64,000 bases of DNA from Urophycis tenuis (GCA_036785325.1 JAXIVH010000012.1:9531619-9595618), one strand, 5' to 3'; positions 12,083 to 24,101 are shown, numbered from the stretch's first letter. Translations and numbers: made by a program. The notes: generated by a model not told the origin, from the letters alone.

Positions 12083-12705
12083 GTGTTGGTGGTGGTGGTG
12101 AGGGATCTGGGGGTGGTGGTGTTAGTGGTGGTGGTGGTGGTGGTAGGGGAGCTGGGGGTGGTGGTGGTGGTGGTGGTGGTGAGGGATCTGGGGGTGGTGG
12201 TGTTAGTGGTGGTGGTGGTGGTGGTAGGGGAGCTGGGGGTGGTGGTGGTGGTGGTGGTGGTGAGGGATCTGGGGGTGGTGGTGTTAGTGGTGGTGGTGGT
12301 GGTGGTAGGGGAGCTGGGGGTGGTGGTGGTGGATCTGGGGGTGGGTGGTGGTGGTGGGGGATCTGGGGGTGGTGGTGGTGGTGGTGGTGGTGGTGGGGGA
12401 TCTGGGGGTGGTGGTGGTGGTGGTGGTGGGGGATCTGGGGGTGGTGGTGGTGGTGGTGGGGGATCTGGGGGTGGTGGTGGTGGTGGTGGTGGTGAGGGAT
12501 TTGGGGGTGGTGGTGTTAGTGGTGGTGGTGGTGGTGAGGATCTGGGGGTGGTGGTGGTGGTGGGGGATCTGGGGTGGTGGTGGTGGAGGTGCTAGTGGAT
12601 CTGGGGGTGGTGGTGGTGGTGGTGGTGGTGGTGGTGGATCTTGGGGTGGTGGTGGTGGTGGTGGGCGATCTTGGGGTGGTGGTGGTGGTGGTGGTGGTGG
12701 TGAGG
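12083..12705. repeat. (GGT)n array with an 81-bp higher-order unit
   Basis: About 620 bp of GGT-rich tandem DNA. In the left part, blocks starting GAGGGATCTG recur at 12100, 12181 and 12262, giving an 81-bp period. To the right it decays to shorter units of GGGGGATCTGGGGG plus (TGG)n. Runs of three to five G recur throughout, so the + strand has strong G-quadruplex potential. The long Val/Gly frames on + and Pro/Thr frames on - are translations of the repeat. Confidence 0.93.
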
Positions 12706-15700
12706 GGGGCCCGGGAGCACAGTGGATTTGTTCCAGCATCCCTCTGACCGGATCTGCCTTCTGAGTATATAGTAATATATACTAATAATAATATACTAAT
12801 ATAAAGTAATATAACTATTTATCTATAGTTATATTACTTATATTTTAATACTTGTTTTTCTTTGCACCAATTGCACCAATTACACCAAGTCGAATTCCTT
12901 GTAGGCGCAAACCTACTTGGCAATAAACTTGTTTCTGAGTGTGGATTTGGACTGGTGGATTTGTTTGGCCCGTCAGTGCGCTGGAAACTCCCAAAATGCA
13001 GCAAACGGCATCACAAAATGAATCAATCCAAAACAGGGATTCACTCCCAATCCCAGTGACGTAGGCGAGGACTTTACACGAGGCGACCTGGACTTGCCGA
13101 CGCCGGTAGAGACCAGGCCTCCGTCTCGTGGATGGCCACAGGTGCGCTAGGGAGTGGTACCCTCTCTCTGTGAGCCCGCTAGTGTGTTCCAGTGTCTTCC
13201 AGCCTCCACGGTCCTGCAACAGACAGACAGCTGGGCTCCTCGGGCCCGTCTCTCTCCATGTGTTTCTTTTCTAGCACTCCCACCCCCTCCTTCTCTTCCT
13301 TCGCCCCCTTCATACGCTGCTATGATCCTTAATTGCTCGGCCGGGAACCTGATTGGAGGGTAATCTCCCTGCAGTGCTGCAGGTTTAAAAAAAAAACAAA
13401 ACAACAACAAAACGGTCTCAGATAAGCTATTGCAGCGTTCCACTCCGGGTCGGTCTGAAACATTACCCCAATTGGATCCATTTTGAGGTTCATTACCTCT
13501 GTGAGGGTTGGGCGGCCCGGGCCTGAACGTTTAGCACCCCCCCCCCCCCCCCACTTGTGTTCTGACAGGACTGGGTGGAGCAGGAGCGTACGCTCCAAGT
13601 ACAATTATATATTCCTAGGGCAGCGGCGTTGGGGGGCAGGGTTCGTTTGTTTGCCGTTACCCGGGGCGCCCAGAGAGGGCAGCCATGACGGCCCACCCTC
13701 CCCTAGCTGGCTGGAGGGGGGGGGTTGTCAGTTGTTTGGATCGGTCCTCATGTCCCACACGTTCGCTCTTGGCTTGTCTTCGTCCGGTTCTTTACTGTTC
13801 TCTTTTGTAACATACAAAAAAAATAAAATGCAAAGAATGCAAATAAACACATGGGGGCGGGAAAAGTACTGCAAGGCTCGCTGGAGAAAAAGACGGCGAC
13901 TTACGTAAGAACTCGCTGTTGTGAAGCGTGCTGTTTCGCGGGGAATAAATTATCGTCGGTGACTAAAAGAGACACGGCGTCAAAAAAACAAAGCGAAGAC
14001 CAGCGAAGCGCTTCGCAGATCCCTTCCTCTTAAAAAAGCGATGCCGAGCGCACACTGAATGGCGGGGGGGGGGGGGGGGGGGTATCACGCGGGTTGTCAG
14101 TCAAGCTAGCTCACGCTCCAGCCTATTCCGTTCTGTTATGGGGGTCGTCGTTACCTCGACGCGCCTCCCAAAAGACACAAGCGGCATCGCAACTCATTAC
14201 GCGCATTGCGAGAGAGAGAGAGAGAGAGAGACGAGAGAGACGCGTGGAAGTCCGTTTTCAGAGTCGGTGGAATGCTGCACTCCGCCGGCGCCGCCGGTGA
14301 GCTTCAAGTGGTCGCGACCTTCGTGGCTGAGCGGGAGCTGCCAGAGACGCACGCCGCGCCGCGCCGTCGTCTTGTTTAATTACATCAACTTGAGTTTCTT
14401 TTGAAGAGTTGAGTCAACAGCCAGTGTGTGAGCCGGTGGAGCCGACCACATGGCTGGATCGCGGCGCTCGGTGTTCAGCCGTGATCATCAACATTGCTCT
14501 AATTGGATCAGCACACAATGCTCGTTAGCATAGCGGCATATTGTCTCACGTATCTAATTAACGTATAGGGGCTCTTGCTTCGGAGGAATCCTCTTCTTGC
14601 TGTCTTGTGTCCTGTGCATCTGGGAAAGCGAGGGGGGGGGGGGGGGGGGGGGGGGGGGAGAGTGAGGGAGAGGAAGAGGGGATGGAAAGAAAGAAGGAGA
14701 GAGAGGGAGAGGAAACAGAATGCCAACATTGAGGCTGGGCCCATTTGACTATTACCATTTCATTGCACGGAAATGTATGCAAAGCTATGCGTGTCAGCTG
14801 GGGCTCAAACGACGCAGGCACACGCACACACACACACACGCATATATACACATGCACACAGGAAGCGGCCTGGAAGCACGGCATGAGCGAGCTGTCAACG
14901 GGAGAGCCCTGATTGATTGCACTTGAGAGGGGGTACGTGATAACCACATAGATCCCAGAGTGTCCATTGTGCCTGACAAGCACCCAGCGACACAGACTGA
15001 CTGTGTTTGCACTTTGCATACAGTTAATCTTGTTGTTTGTATGAATACACCCCCACCGACACCACCAGGGACACCGGCCGCCTCCGCACGCACACACAGA
15101 CACACACACACACACACGGACCCCCGGTCCCCCCCCCGCCACCCCCCCCCCCCCCCTCCCCATACCTGGCCTGTTAATTAATTCACACTCACAATATTGT
15201 CATTTTGCGGTGTGAATAACGAGAAGGCGCGGCGAGTTCCGTCTCTGTCGTGACTTCACGCTCATTAGGACGGGCAATGAGGCGGGGTGGCGGCGGAATG
15301 CGCCCCCCCCCCACCCCACCCCGCGGATCAACATGGCCGCTCAAGGTGAGGGCCTTCGGCGTCCATTGTCCCCCAAAAAGCTTACGGAGAGACGTTTTGC
15401 CTCCCGTGGCGCCAGTGGTGTGCAACTCCCTCCCTCCCTCCCTTCCCAGCTTCTTTCACATTCATTTCCATGTCTGCAATTCACTGCCCCCCCCCCCCGT
15501 TTTTTGGCCTGACTGCTGTGTTGAACTGGTGAACTGCTCTGCAGGTTGTCAGAGACACCGGGGTGAACAACAAAAAAGTAATAATCTGCTGAGTTATTGT
15601 GAAGGGCTGCCTTGCGGGCGTCGACTGTTAGGGTGCTGCGTGTGAGGCGTGGTTTCTGTTGTTGTTGTTTTTTTTAATGTAGACATGTGTAGACGATTCC

Positions 15701-15770
15701 TTCATTTGTTTGTTTCATTCATGCATACTTATTTAGGTCATTGGTTCATTCATGGATTTTTAGATAGATT
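12706..15770. other. Non-coding DNA
   Basis: No exon is recognised. It includes an AT-rich stretch of TAATATA repeats (12770-12850), poly-C (13538-13552), poly-G (14064-14081 and 14632-14658), (GA)n (14211-14245), (CA)n (14820-14860, 15090-15118) and C-rich DNA (15121-15160). The unique block 14480-14580 is listed separately. Confidence 0.6.
14480..14580. other. Candidate conserved non-coding element
   Basis: Unique block with GATCATCAACATTG, GCTCTAATTGGATC and TATCTAATTAACGTATA. Homeodomain cores are spaced at 30-50 bp. No repeats or coding potential are seen. Confidence 0.3.
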
Positions 15771-15771
15771 T

Positions 15772-15900
15772 AGGGTAAAGGGGGCATTTAGCAGATGCTT
15801 TTATCCAAAGCGACTTAGAATCAGTACATTTGTGGGGTTCGACATGTGGACAGCTCTGCTCTGTCCACCCACTCTACCCACTGAGCTACTGCCGGCCCAC
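15772..15900 (-). mobile_element. tRNA-derived SINE copy 1 (internally deleted)
   Basis: On the minus strand this reads a box-A-like AGTAGCTCAGTGGGTAGAG at its head and a tail of GTCGCTTTGGATAAAAGC followed by TCTGCTAAATGCCCCC. The part carrying box B in the other copies is missing (junction near 15850-15865), so this copy is internally deleted. It belongs to the same family as 18763-18949 and 40801-40970. Confidence 0.8.
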
Positions 15901-16740
15901 TGCCTGCCTGCCCATTTCGGGAAGCCCCCCCCCCCCCCGTGGGATACATCTATGTATGCGTTTTTTCTCATTCAAATATTCATCCATTCATCGATGCATG
16001 CATTCATCAAAACAATGGATCCCGTTCCGTCTGCCATCTGTCCAGCAAGGTGACCTCAGAACCCGCCGGTCCGTCCCCCGTCAGCGCCGACGCCGCGCTC
16101 CGTCTCGGGTCGCGACGTCGGGTTCAGGTTCCTCCCGGGAGTTCCTCTGCCCATCAACAGACAGGCGCCCCCCCCCCCCCCCCCCCCGTCACAGTGGGGG
16201 TCACTCTCCGGGAGAGACGAGGTTGGGGCCAGCCCGGCAGCAGGGTGTCGCTGACATGAACGGGTCAGCGCCGAGACCCCCACTTGACACTGAGTGGGAT
16301 GGGGGGGTTGGGGGGGGGGGGGGGGGTTACCTGGACGAGTCTTTCCCTTTATCTCCTCTGTTAGCGCTCGGAGCACACAGCGCTCACGGTTGACACAGCG
16401 TGGACGTCTGGACTTGACGGACGTGACCGCGCCGCCAGGCAGCGGGCGTTGGGTAAGCGGTTTCTCCTCCTCGTGGCGTGCGCGTGTGTCGGGTTTTATT
16501 TTGATCCTTATTTTTGAAAAGGAACCAACCGCCTGTGCTCAGAGTGAACACGGGGGGCCCATTGTCTCCACTTGTGCCGAGTAGAAAGCCCGTCCGCGAG
16601 CCTTTAGTGTACGATATATATGATGTTTCCACTACGCTACGGTGTTTCCTCCTGCGTGCAGAAAGAGCTGACGCAACGGCGCACTAAGACTCCAAGATCG
16701 TAGCCAACATGACTTCCTGCTTTCTTCAGTTCCTTGAGCC
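15901..16740. other. Non-coding DNA with poly-C/poly-G runs
   Basis: Contains poly-C (15927-15938, 16168-16187), poly-G (16301-16325), a (CATT)n-like stretch (15970-16010) and otherwise unique sequence. No exon is recognised. Confidence 0.6.
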
Positions 16741-16754
16741 TGTCTGTCATTTCT

Positions 16755-16846
16755 CTCTCTCTCCCTCCTCTCTCTCTCTCTCTCCGTCTCTGTCTATCTC
16801 TATCTCTATCGCTCTCTCTATCGCTCTCTCTCTGTCAGTCTCTGCC

Positions 16847-16881
<35 letters not shown>

Positions 16882-17022
16882 AATCTCTATCTGTCTTTCT
16901 GTCTCTGTCACTTTATCTCTGTCTCTCTGTATCTCTCTGCCTCCATCTATGTCTCTGTAAATGTCTGTGTCTGTGTCTCTCTCTCTGCCTCTGTCTCTGT
17001 CTGTCTCTCTCTCTCTGTCTCT

Positions 17023-17075
<53 letters not shown>

Positions 17076-17110
17076 CCTCTCTGTCTCTCGCACCCTCTTG
17101 CACTCTCTCT
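16755..17110. repeat. (CT)n-rich low-complexity tract
   Basis: About 350 bp of CT/GTCTCT repeats. It produces long Ser-Leu frames on + and Arg-Glu frames on -, none of which is a gene. Confidence 0.95.
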
Positions 17111-17139
17111 AAGATGCAGCTCAAGACGGGTGCTAAAAT

Positions 17140-17345
17140 CGGTTGGATGCAGCCTTTTAATTAAGCAGTGCAATATAATTAAGCCTGGGTTTCATTAGTG
17201 CCGGTATTAATCGTAGCTGAATTGCTTTTCCAATGGAAAAAAAAAAACAAAACATTGCAACCAGAAGTTTGTTGGCGGCACCGAATAATAAAAATGGCTG
17301 CCGCAGTCGCCACAATTAAATATTAGTGTGGAGTCGGACTTATTT
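17140..17345. other. Candidate conserved non-coding element
   Basis: Directly after the CT tract comes unique AT-rich sequence with repeated TTAATTA/ATAATTAAG cores (17155-17185), CATTAGTGCCGGTATTAATC and CGCCACAATTAAATATTAG. The dense TAAT cores and lack of repeats suggest a homeodomain-bound element; this is inference. Confidence 0.35.
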
Positions 17346-17377
17346 TAGCACGCTGTTCAGCAAACATCAGAAAAGCG

Positions 17378-17426
<49 letters not shown>

Positions 17427-18760
17427 TAGCGGGTGAAAGCACAGACACTGACACAGTCGAGACAAGAATGAGCAAAATCATTACGCTCCACTATGCTGGG
17501 AGGATTCCCCTTCTAAATAATGCACTTTTCATTGTGCAGCCATCATTGTGCACCCATCACTGCACCAGCCTGCAGGCAGGTCGATGCAGTGATGGGTGGA
17601 AAATGGGTAGATGGATGGACAGATGGATGGATGGATGGATCAGCACAATGTGTGTGACGACAGCGTCGTGCACCAGAGTTCCCTCTGACCCGCACACATG
17701 ATAAGCTCCGTTGTTAGCCTGTGTTTCTGCCTGCCTCGTTCGGAGCGTGTTCAGAGGGACGGGGGGGGTGGGGGGGCTGCCCGACGCGCCCCACGACCTA
17801 ACCGGCGTGTCATCTCAGCAGCGTGTCATGCGTCGCAATGCCTCGGTCTCACAGTGGTGCATGTTGTTGTTTGCTTGTTTTGCGTGTCTGTTTGTGTGTG
17901 TGTCTGTGTGTGTGTGGGGGGGAGGCGGGGGGGGGGGGGGGGTTGAGAGAATGGCTTCCATTCTCATTTCAGCCAGACTGACAGCGCAATTTATCACACA
18001 CACTCACGCACACGCACACACACACACACACCAGCGCACGCAAACACACGCACACACACACACACACCGCACGCAAACACACACACACACACACACGCGC
18101 GCGCGCGAGCTATGCGCGTCTGTGTGGAAAGCGTCCGTCTGAGAGCCGCGGCTCAAGCAACAGAAAGCGGTCGTGGTTTTTGTTTTTTTTTCTTTGTGTT
18201 TTTTTTCCCCCGCTTCTTTTCCTTCCCGCCCCCCCTTCTCGTCTTCTGTCTTTCCCCTCGCTGCTGATTAATTTAGCAAAAAACAAGGAGAAGAAGCCAT
18301 CTCAGTTCCCAGCAGCCGCTCGGCTCTCTGAAGGAAGCTGAATAAAACATGGCCGCCTCCATCTCGGGCCTGTGGAGAAGGGCCGGGTGGAAGCGGCACC
18401 ATTTGTCAGCCCGCCGTTCGGAATGGCGAAATCATATTGGGGAGTAATGAGCATAAACATTTATTTTTATTTCCCCCCCCCCCGCTGTGTCTGTCTACTT
18501 TGAGGTATGTATTCTTATTTCTCCCCGTAGTGTGTCAATTATGGCGATATGAATATTGGAAAAGTCTTGCATTACGTACATGGTGGCGGTTGTGTTTGTT
18601 TGGGGTTTTGTCCTTCCTTCCATCCGTCCGTCCTTCCCTCTCCTCGTGTTTCCTTGTTTGTGGACTTGTGGACCTGTGGATGAGTACATCCCGACGAAGG
18701 CCCCACGCTGCCTCACTCCCAACACATCCATTTTGCATCCCAGCGTCGAGCCGCACGGGT
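17346..18760. other. Non-coding DNA rich in (CA)n and poly-G
   Basis: Contains (CA)n (17381-17423), (GATG)n (17609-17640), (GT)n with poly-G (17890-17943), a complex (CA)n/(CG)n array (17994-18107) and poly-T/C tracts (18176-18236). No exon is recognised. Confidence 0.65.
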
Positions 18761-18762
18761 AA

Positions 18763-18949
18763 AGGGTAAAGGGGGCATTTAGCAGACGCTTTTGTCCAAC
18801 GCGACTTACAATCAGTACATGTGTGGGGTTTTGACATGTGGACAGTTGGAGGAGGAAGGGGATCAAGGGGATCGAACCGCCGACCCTACGGTCAGTGGAC
18901 CACCCGCTGTGTCCACCCCGCTCTACCCACTGAGCTACTGCCGGCCCCA
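18763..18949 (-). mobile_element. tRNA-derived SINE copy 2
   Basis: Read on the minus strand: head with GTAGCTCAGTGGGTAGAG (box A-like), then GGCGGTTCGATCCCC (box B), a body, and a tail GTCGCGTTGGACAAAAGCG followed by TCTGCTAAATGCC. The tRNA-like head with an L2-type tail marks a SINE mobilised by a LINE. The tail ends at a short GGGTAAA-like tandem. Confidence 0.85.
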
Positions 18950-19953
18950 CGGCTTGCGACACACACGCTGCAGGGAGCGTGTCCGCCAGCAGCCGCCGTT
19001 CGTCTGTCTGAACCGCTTCTCCCATCTCAGCGGTCTGGCGCCGTCTCGGTTGCCCGCCTCGATTGCCCGCCTCGATGGCCCGCCTCGATCGCCCCGACAC
19101 ACCAACGCTACGGACGTTGCTTTGATTTTGATGACCCCGCCCGCCTCCTCAACCCCCCCCCCCACCCCCATCAGTCTAATCCTTGTAAACAGCAGTGACT
19201 GATCTCCGGGTAATCCCGCTGTAATCTGTGTCAGATCTTAATCCAACACTGATCCGTTTCCTCGGCGGTCCTCCTCGTCCGCGGACCCCCCCGAAACTCC
19301 CGCGCAACGTTTCGAGATTTCCGAACCCTCGTCTCAACTTGTCTTTTTTTTCCCCCTCTTCTGTCTCCCTTTTCCTGTTTGGCGTTCCCCCGTCGTCCAT
19401 CTTCTTCTAGACCTTAAAAAGAAAGAGAAAAGACCAGACATTCTCACCTGTGGGCTCCGACCTCCACCACAGCTACAACCACCGCCGCGACCCGCGACCC
19501 CCAGAACCCGGCCCCACTGATATGATGTATTACTCTCCCTGGGCGGCGGTGGGGGGTGGGGGGGGTGTCTCTCTGGTCTCTCTGACTCTTGCTCACCACG
19601 GCTGGAGCCGGGGTCCAGACCCTGGGAGGATGGGAGATAAATGGGGGAATGGGCCGGCCTCGCGTTGGGTGTGTGTGTGTGTGTGTGAGTATGCGTGCAT
19701 GTGTGTGTGAATGCTGACCACACACACACACACACCAAACACAAGCACACACAAGCGCATACACACACTCCTGGCCAGGTTTGCTCTATGGCGGTGTTCT
19801 GGATGGAATTCCGCCGTGGGTCCAGAGTCAGGACTTCAGGTCTCGGGTTCAGAGCGAGGGGAAGCGGGCTGGGGATGGGTGGTTGATCCACTCCAGCGCC
19901 AACGTGATCCGGTCAGTGGGTCGGCTTGTTTGACTGCCAGCTGCAGAAAGGTT
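18950..19953. other. Non-coding DNA up to the scaffold gap
   Basis: Contains a GCCCGCCTCGAT-type short tandem (19050-19092), CT-rich tracts (19340-19375), poly-G (19545-19567) and GT/CA arrays (19668-19770). No exon is recognised. Confidence 0.6.
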
Positions 19954-20153
19954 NNNNNNNNNNNNNNNNNNNNNNNNNNNNNNNNNNNNNNNNNNNNNNN
20001 NNNNNNNNNNNNNNNNNNNNNNNNNNNNNNNNNNNNNNNNNNNNNNNNNNNNNNNNNNNNNNNNNNNNNNNNNNNNNNNNNNNNNNNNNNNNNNNNNNNN
20101 NNNNNNNNNNNNNNNNNNNNNNNNNNNNNNNNNNNNNNNNNNNNNNNNNNNNN
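19954..20153. other. Assembly gap, 200 N
   Basis: Exactly 200 undetermined bases, with CA/GT repeats close on both sides. The round length suggests a fixed scaffolding spacer, so the true gap size, and the order and orientation of the flanking contigs, are not shown by the sequence. Confidence 0.98.
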
Positions 20154-20515
20154 ACACGCACACACACGCACACACATACACACACACCGAGGTCAAGTAA
20201 CACACAGACACTCTCTCCGGCCCACTTCAATCCGGGCCAAGTGTGTGTGTGTTTTGTCTCCGCGTTGAGGCCAGCAGATGTTTTTTCGGGCCAATCATCT
20301 CTGGGCGCGCCGAGCCGGAGTCAATAGCTGTTATTGTGGATATCGATTGTGATCTCGCGCCGGGGCCCGGAGCTGCCTGACCGGCTGCCACCGCCGCTGT
20401 ATCGCGTGCGCGGTGAGCTCCTCCTGGAGGGTGCCTGCCAATACCCACTTTAGCGTTTGAATGGTAATGGATAGTGTGGCATGGAGTAGTGGAGCTACTG
20501 GCTTCCACTTCAGCA

Positions 20516-20575
<60 letters not shown>

Positions 20576-21072
20576 CCCGCCCCTTCCACTCCCACAGGGG
20601 TAGGAAACCACTCGGAGCCACCCTCGCTCCGGGCCCTCTGGGGGGGAGGGATGGTAAGCCCAGGTACCACTGCCCCCCCCCCCCTCAGTCCTCTTCAGAG
20701 AGGCCCCTCGGCGCTGGGGTGAAGACGGAGCTCTGTGGTTGTGGGTGGTGGTGGTGGTGATGGTGATGGCTCCAGCTGAAGCCCAGGGGAGTAAGGGTGG
20801 GGGGGGGTGGGTGGAGTTGGAGTTGTGAGGATCCAGACCCGAATATAGAGCTCCCGTGCCACAAAGGAATATCGCTACCTAGTCACAACCCTCCCCCCCC
20901 CCCCCCCCCCCACCCCCCCCCCCCCCCCCCCCCCCCCTCCCGCCTCCCCCCACCCGCCTCCCCCATTCCTTCCCATGAGGTTCAGGGGAGAGTTAATTAC
21001 AGCGTGTGCCTGAACTCATCATTCTGTCCCAGCCTCCCAACCCACCCACCCTTTACCCAGAGCCCAGCAGCC

Positions 21073-21117
<45 letters not shown>

Positions 21118-21876
21118 CTCTGGAGAACGACACAGAGCCAGCCACGTCACCCAGAGCGATGCCCGGGTGCTCCTCTGTTGTTGGTGGAGAGTCCCAGCAG
21201 AGAACACGTCCAGTCTGGGTGGAGCTTATTAGACATGTTGTTGTTGTTGTTGTGGTGGTGGCGGTGTGAGCTCTGTGTGTCATCAGGGTCCCTCCATAAG
21301 CAGCCCTTTAGGGGGTTGATGTGATGTCGCTTTGTGGTCCCAGAGACCTCCTGTGAAGGATGGAGGTGATGGCTTGATTTCTTTGGTCGGCATTGGTTGA
21401 GGGATCTCACTGTCAAGGTTTTTGTGTGTTTTCATGAAGGAAGCCGCCAGAGCACGAGCTTTGTGGTAAATTTGTTGACGTACGCATGACTCTGAACGGA
21501 TGACACTAAACCACCAACAGAGTTCATAATTGCGATTTTAATGAATCATCGTCAGTTCCAATTTATTCTTGGAAGAAAGGCGCCGATTATGTCGGGTGTC
21601 GGGCGTCTTATTTCAGGTACGCCTCGCAATTGCTCGTGGATTTGGCACAGACGCTCCTCCGAGCGAGACGTGTGCCAAATGTGTTCCAACCTGAGCATCG
21701 ACAATGGTGCTTGGATGGGCCTCTGAGTGTGTAGCAGGAGGCCCCGCGAGGCCCACTCGCTCGTTCACAAAGTGGCACTACAACTCCCTCTGTGTGCCAC
21801 GGCGGCGGCCGGGGTCTTCTACTGTTCCTGCCGCTTCTGTCGTTATCCTCCTGTGAATGTGCGGCTCGTTAACACG

Positions 21877-21930
<54 letters not shown>

Positions 21931-22179
21931 AGGACAACATCTGGGGCCTGTGCCTGCGCTGCTGATTCGCAACACGGAGCATTGGGTTCACCGCCCGGGC
22001 TCCTGTTTGTAATCCGCGGTCTGTAATCAGGTCGGCGTTCTGATGAGGGACCCGATTGCCCCCAAGATGGCTGCAAGTAGCGTTCAAGAGCTGCTCTCGG
22101 GAGAGAGCGGCGGCGCCCATACAGCCGCTGTGATTGATTCCGTCTTCCCCTCTTCTCTTTCCCCCCCCCCCCCCCACAG
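20154..22179. other. Non-coding DNA upstream of exon 7, with a 58-base poly-C run
   Basis: Holds (CA)n beside the gap (20154-20188), an uninterrupted run of 58 C (20517-20574), further C runs (20674-20684, 20890-20940), (CT)n (21077-21115), TTG/TGG repeats (21236-21262) and (CA)n (21881-21928). It ends in a 15-C polypyrimidine tract and ACAG, the exon 7 acceptor. Presumed auts2 intron 6; exon 6 is not recognised. Confidence 0.7.
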
Positions 22180-22942
22180 TTCCAGAGTTCGGCGTTGATG
22201 TGCTCTCCACCAATGGCAGCCAGGAGCCCCAGGGGCCGGCCCCTCCCAAGGTGTCAGGCCTAGAGCGCAGCCAGGAGCGCAGCCAGGACAGCTGCAGGGA
22301 GCCCCCGGCCCTCCCGCCCGCCAGCGCCGCCGCCGCCACCGCGGCCCCCCGCCAAGCCCGCCCCCCCGCCCCCGGCCCTCCCACCTCCACCTCCCCCGCC
22401 GCCGCCGCTGCCCCCCGGCCAAGGGTCCACGTGGCGCCGCCCTCCCTCTCCCACCCCCACCCTCCGCAGGCGCCCAGCCAGCCGCTCCCCACGCCCAGGC
22501 CCGCGCACACCCATTCCCACCCGCATTCCACCCCCACGTCAACGCCCACCCTCACGTCAACGCCCACCCCCACCTCCACCCCCCCACTCCCACCCGCACC
22601 CGCACCCGCACCCCCACCCGCACCCCCACTCCCACGGCCACTCCCACACCAACGGCCGCTCCAGCCGCAGGCCTCCGCCTACTTGCCCCCGCGCTCAGAG
22701 GCTCCCCCAAAGCCTCAGACGCCCCGCAGCCCTGCCTCTCGCCCAGGGTCCAGAGCCCTCGCTGGCCCCACCGCCCCCCGGCTCCAGCACCAGGCAGGAC
22801 CCCCTGCTGCATCACCCCAGGCCTCCGCCCACGCCCCCAGCCTCCATCACCCCCCACCCGCCGTCGCCCGCCCTCCCCGCCCACCACCACCACCACCACC
22901 ACAACCACACACAACCACCACCACCAGCAGCAGCAGCAGCAT

Positions 22943-22983
<41 letters not shown>

Positions 22984-23073
22984 CCCCAGCCAGGCGGGGC
23001 CGCACCGCCCTCCTTCACGCTGCCACCCCAGGCCCCTCTCAGCCTACAACGGCCTCAGCCTGAACGGACACAG
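22180..23073 (+). CDS. auts2: auts2 exon 7 (proline-rich; frame disrupted)
   Basis: Acceptor CCCCACAG, donor AG/GTGAG. It begins PEFGVDVLSTNGSQEPQG, then KVSGLERSQERSQDSCREP, which match human AUTS2 exon 7. It ends LSAYNGLSLNGH, whose codon is completed by exon 8. These two ends are in different frames. Frame A runs to about 22526, the His-X segment starting near 22535 is in frame +2, a His-Pro segment from 22585 to about 22920 reads best in +1, and the poly-Gln tract from 22925 to the donor is in +2. The length (894) is incompatible with its flanking phases. No stop occurs in these segments, so the reading is unclear rather than truncated. It belongs to the proline-rich region and is longer than its mammalian counterpart. 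Confidence 0.88.
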
Positions 23074-23797
23074 GTGAGACCCCAGGGTGGGCAGGGCGCC
23101 GCGCCCCAGCGTCGCCGTGAACGTGGACGCGCGCCGCGGAGCGTTTTCGACGTCCGACGCTCAGGTCGTGCGCTTCGTCGGTATTAGCGAAAGGAAACGC
23201 CTTTGACCCCATATTTGCGTTGCGATCAGTTCAGGCGCGCAGTTCAGGCGATTGAACTGAAGTATTTACTCTGCCATCTTCCTCAACGCAGTCATTTTTT
23301 TAAAAAAAGGGCCTTGAAGACCGTGTCAAGATGACATTGCGCGGAGGAGCTTGCGACGGAACAAATCCACGTGAATATGCGAGACCTACTTCTGGGAAGT
23401 CTTGGGAGCGTGTCGTCGTTTGTTTCAATCAATTCCGACGCATCGACGTCGGGCCCCCCCCAGACGAGGTGGGGGGGTGGGGGGGGGGGGGGGAGTGCTT
23501 GATTGTCCACAGTGGGGGGTTAACAGCACCCTGTGATTTATTAACCACCTACACAATCACCGTCGCATGGCGTCAACCGCCACGTTGTGCTTTAGCGTTG
23601 CGCTGGCGGATCAACGCCAGACAACCTGCATAATTTCTAGTTCATCTGTTTTGATTTGCGTTGAGTGTTTGGAGAACAGTGCGGCACTTGTTGGTGCGGC
23701 TGCTGGAGAACCGGAGAGTGCGGAGAACCGATGTCGAACTTGGGGTCGTAATGACGACAGTGGGAATGAGGAAATAGTGACTGCTGGGTCTGGAGAG

Positions 23798-23840
<43 letters not shown>

Positions 23841-24066
23841 TCTCCCTGTCTTTCTCTTGCTGTCTCTCTCTGTCCGTCTCTCTTGCTCTCTCTCAGTTCT
23901 CTCTCCCTCTCTGTCACGCTCTTTCTCTGTCTCTCTCTTGCTGGCTCTCTCTCTGTCTGTCTCTCTCAGTTCTCTCTCTCTCTCACTGTCTCTCTCTCTC
24001 TGTCTGTCTCTTTCTCTCTCTCTCAGTTCTCTCTCCCTCTCTCTCTCTGTCTCTCTGTCTCTCTCA

Positions 24067-24101
<35 letters not shown>

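Noticed and set aside
11966..12764. Long Val/Gly and Pro/Thr frames on both strands
   Set aside because: Both come from the GGT tandem array.
15780..18949. Functional tRNA genes at the box A/B motifs
   Set aside because: The motifs sit in SINE copies with L2-type tails, and no full cloverleaf is formed.
22134..23063. A single 309-residue open frame through exon 7
   Set aside because: It starts inside the intron and ends in SQPTTASA-stop, which is the wrong frame for the conserved LSAYNGLSLNGH end and for splicing to exon 8.
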